Source: Palsa-965 sp044448685 (lineage in GTDB: Bacteria; Bacteroidota; Bacteroidia; Palsa-965). From it: DNA of 64,000 nucleotides. The stretch covers positions 62,001 through 126,000 of the forward strand of contig JBIOHC010000001.1 of NCBI GenBank assembly GCA_044448685.1, written 5' to 3'. Shown piece by piece: positions 26,631-36,088 of this stretch (its first letter is position 1; the number at the start of each line of letters is the position of its first letter). Position numbers and translations under genes: made by a program. Under the pieces are notes generated by a model. The model ran no database searches. It was not told where the DNA came from and worked only from the letters and a program-made list of their open reading frames with translations.

Positions 26631-29048
26631 ATGAGGATTCATCCCAAAATTGTTACTGATAATAAGCACATTTGTTATCATTGCGGAGAAGATTGTATTG
26701 ATTCAATAATCTGCGAAGGGGCAAATTATTTCTGCTGTGAAGGCTGTCACCTGGTGTACAGTTTGCTTAGCAAAAATGGATTGTGCGACTATTACAACCT
26801 GAATGAGAATCCCGGATTAACCCAGAAAGCAGAGATCAGGGCCGATAAATTTGCTTTTCTGGATGACGAAACTGTAAAAAAGAAATTACTGGTTTTTACC
26901 GATGGAAAACAAAGCAAAGCAAGCTTCTATCTTCCCCAGATTCATTGCAGCTCCTGTATCTGGCTTTTGGAAAACCTGCATAAGCTGCATACGGGTGTTT
27001 TGTCCAGTCGGGTGGATTTTCCGAAAAAGACAATCGATATCTTATTTTCTGAGAATGAGCTGTCGTTGCGTAAAGTGGCTGAGTTGCTCACCCGAATTGG
27101 GTATGAACCCCATATCAGCCTGAAAGATATCCAGGACAAGGATATACGGAAGATTGACAGGAAGCGTCTAATCAGACTCGGTGTCGCAGGATTCTGTTTC
27201 GGCAATATTATGATGCTCAGCTTGCCGGAATACTTTTCGGGAGGTGCTATTGCCGACCTTAAAATGAAGCATCTTTTTTCCATGCTCAACCTGGTGTTGT
27301 CATTGCCTGTTTTTTTCTATTGTGCTGCGGAATTCTATACTTCGGCCCTGGGTGGACTGAAGCAAAAATTTCTGAATATTGATACACCGATTGCTATGGC
27401 AATCGTGATCACCTTTCTCCGGAGTGTATATGAAATACTAAGCGGAACGGGAGCCGGTTATCTTGACTCCATGGCAGGAATAGTATTTCTTATGCTCATT
27501 GGCCGGGTGTTTCAGGATTATACCTATCAGGCACTTTCTTTTGAACGGGATTTTAAGTCTTATTTTCCGGTTTCTGTTTGTCAGAAAAAAGACGGACAGG
27601 AGATTTTTGTTCCTATATCGGAAGTAAAGGCTGGCGACCGGATACTTATACGCAGTAATGAACTGATACCTGCTGATGGAATCCTATTCCTCGGAAAAGC
27701 AAAAATCGATTACAGTTTTGTCACCGGAGAGTCGGAACTTGTTGAGAAAAGCCTGGGAGAAATACTCTATGCAGGAGGAAAGCAGACCGGAGGAGAGATA
27801 GAACTGGAGGTTATTAAGGATGTTTCACAAAGTTATCTGACCCAGTTATGGAATAACAGTGTGTTCAAGGAACACAAAAATAAGCGGATAAGTTTTATTC
27901 ATGCATTGGGACGATATTTTACCTGGATTTTATTCGGGCTTGCAGCGGCATCAGCGGCATACTGGTATTTCCATAATCCTGCCCGTATATGGGCTGCCGT
28001 AACAGCAATCTTAATTGTGGCCTGTCCTTGTGCCTTGTTGCTTTCGGCAACATTTACCAACGGACATATCCTTCGTATTATGGGCCGGAATGGACTATAC
28101 CTGAAAAATTCAGGGGCTATTGAAGCATTGGCAGGAGCTGATATGATTGTGTTTGACAAAACAGGAACAATTTCACAGAACGGACCTACCGCCGTTCACT
28201 ATGAAGGTCCGGAACTGGGCTTGACCGAGCAGCAGCTTATCCGAAGCCTGGCCAGGCAAAGTAATCATATTCTTAGCCGTGCCATTGCGGGAACATTGCC
28301 CGAAAGCAAAACCCTGAAAGTTGAAAACTACAAAGAATACATTGGCCAGGGGGCGGAAGGGGATATCCGGAATGTGCATGTACGAATGGGTTCAGCAGTT
28401 TTCAGCGGTATTAGTGAGGATCAGGATAACGGATTCAGTAAGGTCTATGTTCAGATTGACGGAGGAAGCGCGGGCTGTTTTATGTTGAAAAATGTTTACA
28501 GGAAAGGCGTCGAGTCTTTAATTACAAGGCTCAGAAGGAATTATGCTGTGGCATTGCTTTCAGGTGATAATGATACAGAACGGAATTACCTGAGCAATGT
28601 ATTCGGGCCTTCAAGCCGGCTTAATTTTAATCAAAGCCCTCAGCAAAAACTCCGGTTTATTTCTGACAGACAGGAGGAAGGAAGGAAAGTAATCATGGTA
28701 GGCGACGGCCTTAATGATTCAGGAGCATTGAAACAAAGCGATGCCGGAATAGCGCTGTCAGATGACATAAACAATTTTTCTCCGGCTTGTGATTGCATCT
28801 TATCAGCTGAGCGGCTCGGAGACCTGCCCGCTTTTCTGGCGTATGCAAAAGCGGGAAAAAAAGTTATTCTCAGCAGTTTTATTATTTCCATGATTTATAA
28901 TACCGTTGGGCTGGGCTTTGCGGTACAAGGCACATTATCTCCGCTTATCGCAGCCATTCTTATGCCCATCAGTTCAATTTCCATTCTTGTTTTTACAACT
29001 GGAGCGAGCAGAGTGGCTGCCCGCCTCTGCGGCCTCAAAGCAGCATGA
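26631..29048 (+). CDS. ccoI: Copper-transporting P1B ATPase for cbb3 oxidase assembly
   Basis: An 805-residue copper exporter of the CcoI/FixI type. An N-terminal Cys-rich metal-binding segment (CYHCGEDC ... CCEGC, about 15-40) is followed by an HMA domain with CSSC (about residue 105). The TM core carries the CPC ion site in VACPCALLLS, and the P-domain has FDKTGT and VGDGLNDSGAL. It moves Cu to the periplasm for insertion into CcoN. It is followed by ccoS and the ccoNOQP genes, the usual Bacteroidota order. The 118-base gap after it contains the cco promoter, so ccoI itself is transcribed separately or from the MCE operon. Confidence 0.95.
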   Translation: MRIHPKIVTDNKHICYHCGEDCIDSIICEGANYFCCEGCHLVYSLLSKNGLCDYYNLNENPGLTQKAEIRADKFAFLDDETVKKKLLVFTDGKQSKASFYLPQIHCSSCIWLLENLHKLHTGVLSSRVDFPKKTIDILFSENELSLRKVAELLTRIGYEPHISLKDIQDKDIRKIDRKRLIRLGVAGFCFGNIMMLSLPEYFSGGAIADLKMKHLFSMLNLVLSLPVFFYCAAEFYTSALGGLKQKFLNIDTPIAMAIVITFLRSVYEILSGTGAGYLDSMAGIVFLMLIGRVFQDYTYQALSFERDFKSYFPVSVCQKKDGQEIFVPISEVKAGDRILIRSNELIPADGILFLGKAKIDYSFVTGESELVEKSLGEILYAGGKQTGGEIELEVIKDVSQSYLTQLWNNSVFKEHKNKRISFIHALGRYFTWILFGLAAASAAYWYFHNPARIWAAVTAILIVACPCALLLSATFTNGHILRIMGRNGLYLKNSGAIEALAGADMIVFDKTGTISQNGPTAVHYEGPELGLTEQQLIRSLARQSNHILSRAIAGTLPESKTLKVENYKEYIGQGAEGDIRNVHVRMGSAVFSGISEDQDNGFSKVYVQIDGGSAGCFMLKNVYRKGVESLITRLRRNYAVALLSGDNDTERNYLSNVFGPSSRLNFNQSPQQKLRFISDRQEEGRKVIMVGDGLNDSGALKQSDAGIALSDDINNFSPACDCILSAERLGDLPAFLAYAKAGKKVILSSFIISMIYNTVGLGFAVQGTLSPLIAAILMPISSISILVFTTGASRVAARLCGLKAA

Positions 29049-29082
29049 CGAATTAATCTCCGTATCAGCGGTATGAAAAACC

Positions 29083-29147
29083 TGACTAAGATCACATTTT
29101 GTAGTGAGATTGATCATGCAGGAGCGCAGAACGACAATGTACTTTTG
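29083..29147 (+). promoter_or_regulatory. cco promoter with tandem Crp/Fnr-type sites
   Basis: Two inverted-repeat cores, TGACTAAGATCA (29083-29094) and TGAGATTGATCA (29105-29116), lie 22 bases apart. A perfect -7 element TACTTTTG follows at 29140-29147. Their centres are 58.5 and 36.5 bases from its last base, placing them near -63.5 and -41.5 of a start around 29152. No -33 TTTG is visible, as expected for an activator-dependent promoter. Confidence 0.75.
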
Positions 29148-29166
29148 AGACGAAATCCATTAACTA

Positions 29167-29376
29167 ATGAGCGCAATCTTCATTCTTTTGGGAGCAAGCC
29201 TTAGCATAGCAGTTGGTTTTCTTATTGCATTCATCTGGTCTGTGAAGAACGGACAATACGATGATGAATATACACCATCCGTACGGATGCTTTTTGATGA
29301 AACAAGTTCTCCCAAAGTCAATGTCAAGCCAGAATTAAATACAGTGATCAATCCGAATAATCATCCGAGCAGTTAA
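29167..29376 (+). CDS. ccoS: cbb3 oxidase maturation protein CcoS
   Basis: A 69-residue membrane protein with one TM (about 3-25, FILLGASLSIAVGFLIAFIW) and a short polar tail with the family's G-Q-Y-D-D segment. CcoS is needed for cofactor insertion into cbb3 oxidase. It is the first gene behind the tandem-site promoter, 17 bases before ccoNO. Confidence 0.92.
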   Translation: MSAIFILLGASLSIAVGFLIAFIWSVKNGQYDDEYTPSVRMLFDETSSPKVNVKPELNTVINPNNHPSS

Positions 29377-29393
29377 CAAAACGAAGCAGATTT

Positions 29394-31520
29394 ATGCAAG
29401 TCGAGAAATTTTCATACGACAATAAGATTGTCAAAATGTTTGCCTACGCCACCATACTATGGGGTTTGGTAGGTATGCTTGTTGGCCTGTGGGTGGCCCT
29501 GGAGCTGGTATTTCCGTCACTGAATCTGGGTATTCCGTACACCACTTTCGGACGTATCCGGCCCTTGCATACGAATGCAGTCATTTTTGCATTTGTGGGG
29601 AACGGAATCTTTATGGGAGTTTATTATTCCCTTCAACGCCTTTGCAAGGCACGGATGTTCAGTGATAAACTGAGCCATATACACTTTTGGGGCTGGCAGC
29701 TCATTATTGTTGCTGCAGCACTTACGCTGCCTTTCGGAATCACAACCGGAAAAGAATACGCAGAGCTGGAGTGGCCAATAGACATTGCCATCACCCTAAT
29801 CTGGGTTGTTTTTGCCTGGAACCTGTTCGGTACAATAATTAAAAGAAGAGAAAGACATCTCTATGTAGCCATCTGGTTTTATATAGCTACGCTTATCACT
29901 GTAGCCATGCTGCATATTGTCAACAGCATGGAAATACCGGTTTCCTTTCTGAAAAGCTACAGCTGGTATGCAGGTGTACAGGATGCCCTGGTGCAATGGT
30001 GGTATGGTCACAATGCTGTAGCCTTCTTCCTTACAACTCCTTACCTCGGTTTGATGTATTATTTTATTCCTAAAGCTGCCAACAGGCCGGTATACTCCTA
30101 TCGCTTATCAATTATTCACTTTTGGGCTCTGATTTTTCTGTATATCTGGGCCGGCCCTCACCATCTGCTATACACCGCATTACCTGATTGGGCCCAGTCA
30201 CTCGGTGTGGCTTTCTCTATCATGCTTATTGCACCATCCTGGGGTGGCATGATCAACGGACTGCTTACCCTTCGCGGTGCCTGGGATAAAGTAAGAGAAG
30301 ATGTAGTACTGAAATTCATGGTTGTGGCTGTGACATGTTATGGTATGGCCACATTTGAAGGACCTATGCTTAGCCTTAAGAGCGTGAATATGTGGAGCCA
30401 CTTTACCGACTGGACCATTGCTCATGTTCATATCGGAGCCCTGGGCTGGAACGGGTTTCTGACATTTGGTATCCTGTACTGGATAATCCCGAAAATGTTC
30501 CGGATTGATTTGTACTCAAAAAAACTCGCTAACTGGCATTTCTGGATCGGCACATTGGGTATCATATTTTATGCGCTTCCTATGTATTGGGCCGGTTTCG
30601 AACAAAGCAGGGAATGGAGTAAATTTACGGAAGACGGGCGTTTACAATACCAGTTCCTGACTACGGTAACCAATATCCGCCCATTACAGATGATGAGGGC
30701 GCTTGGAGGAGCAATGTATCTGATCGGAGCCGTTGTGATGGCTTATAACCTGATCAAGACTGTGAAGGCCGGTTCCTTCCTCGCGAATGAAGAAGCAGAA
30801 GCTGCGCCCCTTGAAAAAACTTACAAACTCCATGAAGGAGAGCACTGGCACCGCTGGATAGAACGCAGACCAATCCAGCTTCTTATCCTGGCCCTGGTAG
30901 CGGTTATTATAGGCGGACTCATAGAATTAGTACCCACCTTCTTAATTCAATCGAACGTACCTACCATAAGCAGTATAAAACCGTATACACCGCTTGAGTT
31001 ACAAGGCCGTGATATATATATCAGGGAAGGCTGTTACAATTGTCACTCTCAAATGGTAAGGCCACTTCGTCACGAAACAGCGCGGTATGGAGAATATTCA
31101 AAAGCCGGAGAGTTTGTATATGATCACCCTTTCCAGTGGGGATCCAAACGCACCGGACCAGACCTTGCACGTGTAGGAGGTAAATATCTTAACTCCTGGC
31201 ATTATAACCATATGCTTGAACCAACGTCCATGTCGGAACATTCCAGTATGCCCAATTACCCATGGCTGCTTGATAATAACCTGGATACTTCCTCCACTGC
31301 TGCCAAGATCAGAGCCATGATTACATTGGGCGTTCCGTATCCGAAAGGGTATGATAAGCTGGCCAATGCTGATCTGAGAAAACAGGCTGAAGGAATTGCT
31401 GAGAATCTGAAGAATGACAAAATTCAGACTCCGGCCAACAAAGAAATTATTGCTCTGATTGCTTATCTGCAGAGGCTGGGTATGGATATCAAAGCGCCTC
31501 ACAACTTTACTGAAAAATAA
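29394..31520 (+). CDS. ccoNO: Fused cbb3 oxidase subunits I and II (CcoN-CcoO)
   Basis: A 708-residue fusion typical of Bacteroidota. Residues about 1-470 are CcoN: 12 TMs with RIRPLHTNAVIFAF (heme b His), WWYGHNAVAFFL (Cu_B His-Tyr region), GPHHLLYTALPDW (the Cu_B HH pair) and HVHIGALGWNG. About 500-708 is CcoO, anchored by one TM and holding one c-type heme (CYNCHSQM, with a distal Met in SSMPNYPW). The complex reduces O2 with high affinity and pumps protons in the inner membrane. It lies downstream of ccoS and upstream of the CcoQ-like and CcoP genes in one transcript. Confidence 0.97.
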   Translation: MQVEKFSYDNKIVKMFAYATILWGLVGMLVGLWVALELVFPSLNLGIPYTTFGRIRPLHTNAVIFAFVGNGIFMGVYYSLQRLCKARMFSDKLSHIHFWGWQLIIVAAALTLPFGITTGKEYAELEWPIDIAITLIWVVFAWNLFGTIIKRRERHLYVAIWFYIATLITVAMLHIVNSMEIPVSFLKSYSWYAGVQDALVQWWYGHNAVAFFLTTPYLGLMYYFIPKAANRPVYSYRLSIIHFWALIFLYIWAGPHHLLYTALPDWAQSLGVAFSIMLIAPSWGGMINGLLTLRGAWDKVREDVVLKFMVVAVTCYGMATFEGPMLSLKSVNMWSHFTDWTIAHVHIGALGWNGFLTFGILYWIIPKMFRIDLYSKKLANWHFWIGTLGIIFYALPMYWAGFEQSREWSKFTEDGRLQYQFLTTVTNIRPLQMMRALGGAMYLIGAVVMAYNLIKTVKAGSFLANEEAEAAPLEKTYKLHEGEHWHRWIERRPIQLLILALVAVIIGGLIELVPTFLIQSNVPTISSIKPYTPLELQGRDIYIREGCYNCHSQMVRPLRHETARYGEYSKAGEFVYDHPFQWGSKRTGPDLARVGGKYLNSWHYNHMLEPTSMSEHSSMPNYPWLLDNNLDTSSTAAKIRAMITLGVPYPKGYDKLANADLRKQAEGIAENLKNDKIQTPANKEIIALIAYLQRLGMDIKAPHNFTEK

Positions 31521-31524
31521 AACC

Positions 31525-31707
31525 ATGAAGTTCATTCATTATTTGGAAGGTATAGCCGGGGTGGGAATTTTTCCGCTCATCTCTCTCCTTATTTTCTTTT
31601 TCTTCTTCCTTGGTGTTACCATCTGGGTGCTGAAGGCAGATAAGGCAAGTATGGAGGAAATGGAAAATTTGCCTTTACAACCCGATAAATCAAACGACAG
31701 GATTTAA
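31525..31707 (+). CDS. CcoQ-like small membrane subunit
   Basis: A 60-residue protein with one strongly hydrophobic TM (about 11-36, including ISLLIFFFFFLGVTIWVL) and an acidic C-terminal tail. Position between ccoNO (4-base gap) and ccoP (10-base gap), and size, match CcoQ, which stabilises the oxidase. I chose ATG 31525, after the ccoNO stop, rather than the upstream ATG at 31459 that would lie inside ccoNO. Confidence 0.85.
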   Translation: MKFIHYLEGIAGVGIFPLISLLIFFFFFLGVTIWVLKADKASMEEMENLPLQPDKSNDRI

Positions 31708-31717
31708 AAACAAGCGT

Positions 31718-32818
31718 ATGGAAAAGCTTATAGAGTCAGCCGGGAAAGTCAGTATTTTGTCGAACGCTTTGTTTGATACCATGCTGGCTGTGGCAATATT
31801 ATTACTTATTATCATAGCTGTTCTGGCCGATGTTGTAAGAAACATTGGAACCGGCATGAAGGAAAAACAAAGCGGTAATTCAAAGGGAATCGGAATCCTG
31901 CTGCTGATCCTTGGCGTGACTCCGTTTACTTCCCATGCTGAAGAGGCAGGCAGAGCTGCAGAAAAGGTGTATAGCATTGGGGGCATGACACCCATTGCAT
32001 TCTGGTCCATGATAACCATTATTTCATTCGAACTTATTGTGCTTGCTGCAATTCTGATTATTATCCGGAATATGCTGGGAATAGAAGAAAAAAAGAATCA
32101 GGCATTTGCCAAAGCCAGAACAGAAGTTCCATCCTTTCTGGAACGATTCAATGCTTCCGTTCCGCTTGAGAAGGAGGCTGATGTATTGCTGGATCACAAT
32201 TACGATGGCATTCGGGAATTGAATAACGACCTGCCACCCTGGTGGAAGTACGGCTTTTATCTGACCATTCTCTTTGCCTTTATTTATCTTACTCATTACC
32301 ACATTACAAAAACAGGAAATCTGCAGATAGCAGAATATAACGGAGAATTGAAACAGGCAGAGCTGGATGCTGTTGAATACAGAAAAAAAGCAGCAAACCT
32401 GATTGATGAAATCAATGTGAAGCGGTTAACCGATGCCGGCAGTCTGGCAGAAGGCAAGGAGATATTCCTTACCAATTGTGCCAAGTGCCATTTAGATGAT
32501 GGAGGGGGAAAAGTCGGACCGAATTTGACTGATGATTACTGGCTTCATGGAGGCTCTATTAACGATATTTTCAAAACAATCAAATACGGTTATACTGATA
32601 AAGGAATGATTTCCTGGCAGGGAACACTTTCTCCGGAGCAGATTGCAAAGGTTGCTTCATTTGTCAAAAGCCTGAAAGGAACACATCCGCTTACACCCAA
32701 GGAGCCACAAGGTATAATTTATACAGAGGATGCGGCACCGGCAGCATCCGCTAAGACAGATACACCGAAAACTGAAGCGACGCCTGCTGGCACAGATTCA
32801 GTTTCAAAAAAACAATAA
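31718..32818 (+). CDS. ccoP: cbb3 oxidase diheme-type subunit III, here mono-heme (CcoP)
   Basis: A 366-residue protein with three hydrophobic segments (about 18-40, 85-115, 175-195) and a C-terminal cytochrome c domain (about 240-325) with NCAKCH and a distal Met in KGMISW. Proteobacterial CcoP has two CxxCH sites; only one is present here. The first TM pair may replace parts of a separate CcoP module. A low-complexity Ala/Thr/Pro tail ends the protein. It passes electrons from cytochrome c or the bc1/ACIII complex to CcoO. Confidence 0.92.
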   Translation: MEKLIESAGKVSILSNALFDTMLAVAILLLIIIAVLADVVRNIGTGMKEKQSGNSKGIGILLLILGVTPFTSHAEEAGRAAEKVYSIGGMTPIAFWSMITIISFELIVLAAILIIIRNMLGIEEKKNQAFAKARTEVPSFLERFNASVPLEKEADVLLDHNYDGIRELNNDLPPWWKYGFYLTILFAFIYLTHYHITKTGNLQIAEYNGELKQAELDAVEYRKKAANLIDEINVKRLTDAGSLAEGKEIFLTNCAKCHLDDGGGKVGPNLTDDYWLHGGSINDIFKTIKYGYTDKGMISWQGTLSPEQIAKVASFVKSLKGTHPLTPKEPQGIIYTEDAAPAASAKTDTPKTEATPAGTDSVSKKQ

Positions 32819-32873
32819 GCTGCATCAACAACAGTGATTATTAATAAAGCACAAGCTCTGACTTGTAAGAAAG

Positions 32874-34268
32874 ATGGAAAAGAAGGAAGAAGAATCCTTT
32901 CGGGATCATGTCGGGACGATAGACGAACATGGAAAGAGGCGATGGATATATGCACAGAAGCCTAAAGGCCGGCTTTTCAATTTCCGCAGGCTGGTCACCA
33001 CTTTTTTTCTTTTTGTTTTTTTTGGACTCCCTTTTATAAAGGTCAATGGAGAGCCCATGTTCCTGCTCAATATCCTGGAAGGTAAGTTTGTCATTTTTGG
33101 GGTCATCTTCTGGCCCCAGGATTTTTTCCTCTTCGGATTAGGTATGATCATCTTTGTGCTGTTTGTGGCTCTGTTCACAGTTGTATTCGGCCGTATATTC
33201 TGCGGATGGGCCTGCCCCCAGACTATTTTTATGGAAATAGTTTTCCGTCAGATAGAATATTGGATTGAAGGAGATTCAACACAGCAGAAAAAGCTGAATA
33301 ACGGGCCCTGGACAAATGAAAAAATTCAAAAAAAAATCATCAAGAACAGCCTCTTTTATATGCTCTCCTTTATCATTGTCAGCACGCTTTTTTCCTATAT
33401 CATAGGTGCTGATAAATTGTTTGAGATGTTCAAAAATCCATTTGGTGTTTCAGTCGGGACATTTATTACGCTTATTGCTGTTTCAGGAGTGTTTTTCGGT
33501 GTTTATGCCCGGTTCAGAGAACAGGTTTGTCTGGTCGTCTGTCCCTATGGACGCTTGCAGGGAGTGCTGCTCGACCGTGATACACTGCTTGTAGCCTATG
33601 ATTATGTAAGAGGAGAAAGCCGGGGACATTTAAAAAAGAATGAAAAGAGGGAAATTGGGGATTGTATCGATTGCGAAGCATGTGTAAGGGTTTGTCCGGG
33701 AGGCGTTGATATCCGGAATGGAACCCAGCTGGAATGTGTCAACTGCACTGCTTGTATAGATGCCTGTAACACTGTGATGGAAAAGGTTGGCATGGAACCG
33801 GGTTTGATACGGTATGCCTCTGAAAACGGAATAGCTAAAAAGGAAAAGCTGAGGTTCACGTCCCGCATGATGGCTTATACCGGAGTACTGCTTGTACTAA
33901 TCTCACTGGAAGTATTCCTGCTGGCGGGTAGAACGGATCTGGATATTACCATAAACCGGGCACGGGGAAGCCTGTATCAGGACCAACCTGGTGATAAAAT
34001 CAGTAACCTGTATACGATCCAGCTCCTGAATAAAACACATAATGATCTGCCGGTGACACTGAAGCTGGAATCCGGGAAAGGGGAGGTGCAGGTTATCGGG
34101 AAGCCTTTATTCCTTGCCCGGGAAAGTTTCGCACAAGGCACCTTCTTCCTCGTTGTGGATAAAACAGATATAACGAAGCGGAAAACCCATGTAGAGATTG
34201 GTGTTTATTCGGGAAGCAAGAAGATAAAAACGGTGTCAGCGAATTTTCTCGGACCAATAAACCGATAA
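32874..34268 (+). CDS. ccoG: cbb3 oxidase accessory iron-sulfur protein CcoG
   Basis: A 464-residue membrane protein (about 4-5 TMs) with two [4Fe-4S] ferredoxin motifs (CIDCEACVRVCP and CVNCTACIDAC, about residues 264-302). FCGWACPQTIFMEIVFR and VCPYGRLQGVLLDRDT are RdxA/FixG signatures. The C-terminal about 120 residues are a periplasmic Ig-like domain. CcoG is a Cu(II) reductase that supports copper delivery to the oxidase. It is separated from ccoP by 55 bases and followed by ccoH. Confidence 0.96.
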   Translation: MEKKEEESFRDHVGTIDEHGKRRWIYAQKPKGRLFNFRRLVTTFFLFVFFGLPFIKVNGEPMFLLNILEGKFVIFGVIFWPQDFFLFGLGMIIFVLFVALFTVVFGRIFCGWACPQTIFMEIVFRQIEYWIEGDSTQQKKLNNGPWTNEKIQKKIIKNSLFYMLSFIIVSTLFSYIIGADKLFEMFKNPFGVSVGTFITLIAVSGVFFGVYARFREQVCLVVCPYGRLQGVLLDRDTLLVAYDYVRGESRGHLKKNEKREIGDCIDCEACVRVCPGGVDIRNGTQLECVNCTACIDACNTVMEKVGMEPGLIRYASENGIAKKEKLRFTSRMMAYTGVLLVLISLEVFLLAGRTDLDITINRARGSLYQDQPGDKISNLYTIQLLNKTHNDLPVTLKLESGKGEVQVIGKPLFLARESFAQGTFFLVVDKTDITKRKTHVEIGVYSGSKKIKTVSANFLGPINR

Positions 34269-34297
34269 CATAATATTCATTAATAAATTAAAACAAC

Positions 34298-34735
34298 ATG
34301 AGCTGGGGAATTCGTATTACAATTGTATACAGCAGTTTTGTACTGATGATTATTACATTGGGCATCCTGAGCTCACGTCAGAAGGCAGATCTTGTTTCAG
34401 CTGATTACTATGAGAAGGAGGTTAAATACCAGGAAAAGATTAATGGGATTAAGAACACTGCGGGGCTTTCAGGGTGTTTCACATCCGAAACCAAGGCCGG
34501 GAGTGTTGTCCTGTATTACCCTTCCGCATTGGCAGGGAAAAAGATAAAAGGAGAAATATTATTCTATCGTCCCTCTGATTCGGAAAGGGATGAACATTTC
34601 ACCGCCGATCCGGATCAGCGGGGATCACAGCAATTCATTTTAAAGCATCCTTTAAGGGGATTGTATAAACTACAATGCGATATTGAAGTGGAAGGATCGA
34701 AATATTATTTTGAAGAACCTGTTCAAATAAACTGA
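34298..34735 (+). CDS. ccoH: FixH/CcoH-family protein
   Basis: A 145-residue protein with one N-terminal TM (about 5-25) followed by SADYYEKEVKYQEKING, the FixH signature, and a periplasmic beta-rich domain. It is involved in cbb3 assembly. The next gene starts 1 base after its stop. Confidence 0.92.
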   Translation: MSWGIRITIVYSSFVLMIITLGILSSRQKADLVSADYYEKEVKYQEKINGIKNTAGLSGCFTSETKAGSVVLYYPSALAGKKIKGEILFYRPSDSERDEHFTADPDQRGSQQFILKHPLRGLYKLQCDIEVEGSKYYFEEPVQIN

Positions 34736-34736
34736 T

Positions 34737-35447
34737 ATGTCATTTTTCTGGGCTGCCCTTGGTTTGGGTTTTATCGGTAGTTTTCATTGTGTAGGTATGT
34801 GTGGCCCTATTGCCTTCGCATTGCCCTTGAACAGGAAATCTTTTGCGACTCAGTTAAGCGGTGTGGTGGCTTACAATGCCGGCAGGGTTATTACCTATGG
34901 TTTGCTCGGAAGTTTTTTCGGGCTTATAGGTGCCTCCTTCGCTCTTGCTGGTTACCAGCAGATCCTGAGTATCATGCTCGGAATGTTCATGCTCCTGTCC
35001 GTATTTTTGCCTGAACGTGTAGCTTCCCGTTTCCGGCTTACTGCAGGCGTTTTCTCTTTTCTGAGTAAGCAAAAGGCGCAGTTGGGGCAGTTGTTCAGAC
35101 GTACCGGATTTTCTTCCCTCTTTCTGATTGGCCTGCTCAATGGTTTATTACCATGCGGATTTGTTTATACTGCTGTTGCGGGAGCAGTACTCTGCGGAAG
35201 CAGCTTACAGGGTGCACTGTTTATGGCTTTGTTCGGTATGGGCACAGTTCCTGCCATGGCTATTGTTTCCCTTACCGGTTCTAAAATAAGCCTGAATTTC
35301 CGAAAGCAATTACGCAGATTTATGCCTGTCTTTACAGTCCTTATTGCAGTTTGCCTGATCGTGAGAGGGATGAACCTCGGTATCCCTTACCTGAGCCCGA
35401 AATTCTCTGCAGAGACCGGGCAGCATGACTGCTGCCACAGGCATTGA
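34737..35447 (+). CDS. Sulfite exporter TauE/SafE-like (UreH-type) membrane protein
   Basis: A 236-residue protein with about 6-7 TMs. Two conserved blocks are GFIGSFHCVGMCGPIAFAL and LNGLLPCGFVYTAVAGAVLCG, each with Cys residues characteristic of the UreH_2 family found in cco operons. A metal-binding HDCCHRH cluster ends the protein. The conserved M-C-G and P-C-G sites suggest a copper- or thiol-handling role in oxidase maturation rather than sulfite export. It is the last gene of the cco operon. Confidence 0.9.
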   Translation: MSFFWAALGLGFIGSFHCVGMCGPIAFALPLNRKSFATQLSGVVAYNAGRVITYGLLGSFFGLIGASFALAGYQQILSIMLGMFMLLSVFLPERVASRFRLTAGVFSFLSKQKAQLGQLFRRTGFSSLFLIGLLNGLLPCGFVYTAVAGAVLCGSSLQGALFMALFGMGTVPAMAIVSLTGSKISLNFRKQLRRFMPVFTVLIAVCLIVRGMNLGIPYLSPKFSAETGQHDCCHRH

Positions 35448-35485
35448 CAACTATTCCTTCTTCCTGATATTTGCTTCCCTTGAAT

Positions 35486-35550
35486 TGACAAAGGTCACCC
35501 TTGTTTATGCGTGGGGTCATTACCCTGGAGGTGGGGCAGGGCTAACTTTG
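35486..35550 (+). promoter_or_regulatory. Crp/Fnr-type promoter of the hemerythrin-like/USP operon
   Basis: TGACAAAGGTCA (35486-35497) precedes a perfect -7 element TAACTTTG (35543-35550). Centre to last base is 58.5 (class I). The ATG at 35567 is 17 bases on. Confidence 0.7.
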
Positions 35551-35566
35551 TGTAAATAATACAAGT

Positions 35567-36088
35567 ATGAAACGTGCAGAGGAACACATTAAGAAATTGC
35601 CACCGCCCCGGCTTTTGAACTATATGAGTGAGAGGCAATATCCGGCACTAAACAAGCTCATAGATCGCATCAGTGCCCACTTGGAAGCCGTCATTAGGAA
35701 AGAGGCCCCGGTATATCCATTTCTGTTTGAGATAGAAAAGGAGTTTATGAAAATAACGGTATTGGTCAGGAAACAGATAAATAAGAATACACAGATCCTT
35801 TTTCCATTTATTGACAACGCATGGGAAGAGGGAGCAAAGGATACGGAAATCATCCATTCCCTTGAATTGGAAAGAGCGGATTTGCAAGCGGATCATCATC
35901 GTATTGAAACGCATTTGTCTTGTGTTACCGAAATACGGCAACGCATTAAACCGGGGATACGCCAGAGCTCCAAACTAAAAATGCTGCTGTCAGAATTAAC
36001 CCTGCTGGATAAAGAGCTGCACTGGCAGTTTAATGCTGAAGACAAACTTTTGTTTCCAAAACCGTCCAAAACGTCTCATCTGGCATGA
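35567..36088 (+). CDS. Hemerythrin-like four-helix protein (Ric C-terminal type)
   Basis: A 173-residue soluble helical protein. Candidate di-iron ligands are in ISAHLEAVIRKE, ADHHRIETHL and HWQFNAEDKLLFPK, the spacing of the HHE/hemerythrin fold. QILFPFI replaces the usual E-x-x-LFP of one helix. It resembles the C-terminal half of Ric/YtfE without the ScdA_N (DUF542) domain. Such proteins bind O2 or NO, or store iron for Fe-S cluster repair. The universal stress protein gene overlaps its stop by 4 bases. A perfect Crp/Fnr-type inverted repeat lies upstream. Confidence 0.8.
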   Translation: MKRAEEHIKKLPPPRLLNYMSERQYPALNKLIDRISAHLEAVIRKEAPVYPFLFEIEKEFMKITVLVRKQINKNTQILFPFIDNAWEEGAKDTEIIHSLELERADLQADHHRIETHLSCVTEIRQRIKPGIRQSSKLKMLLSELTLLDKELHWQFNAEDKLLFPKPSKTSHLA

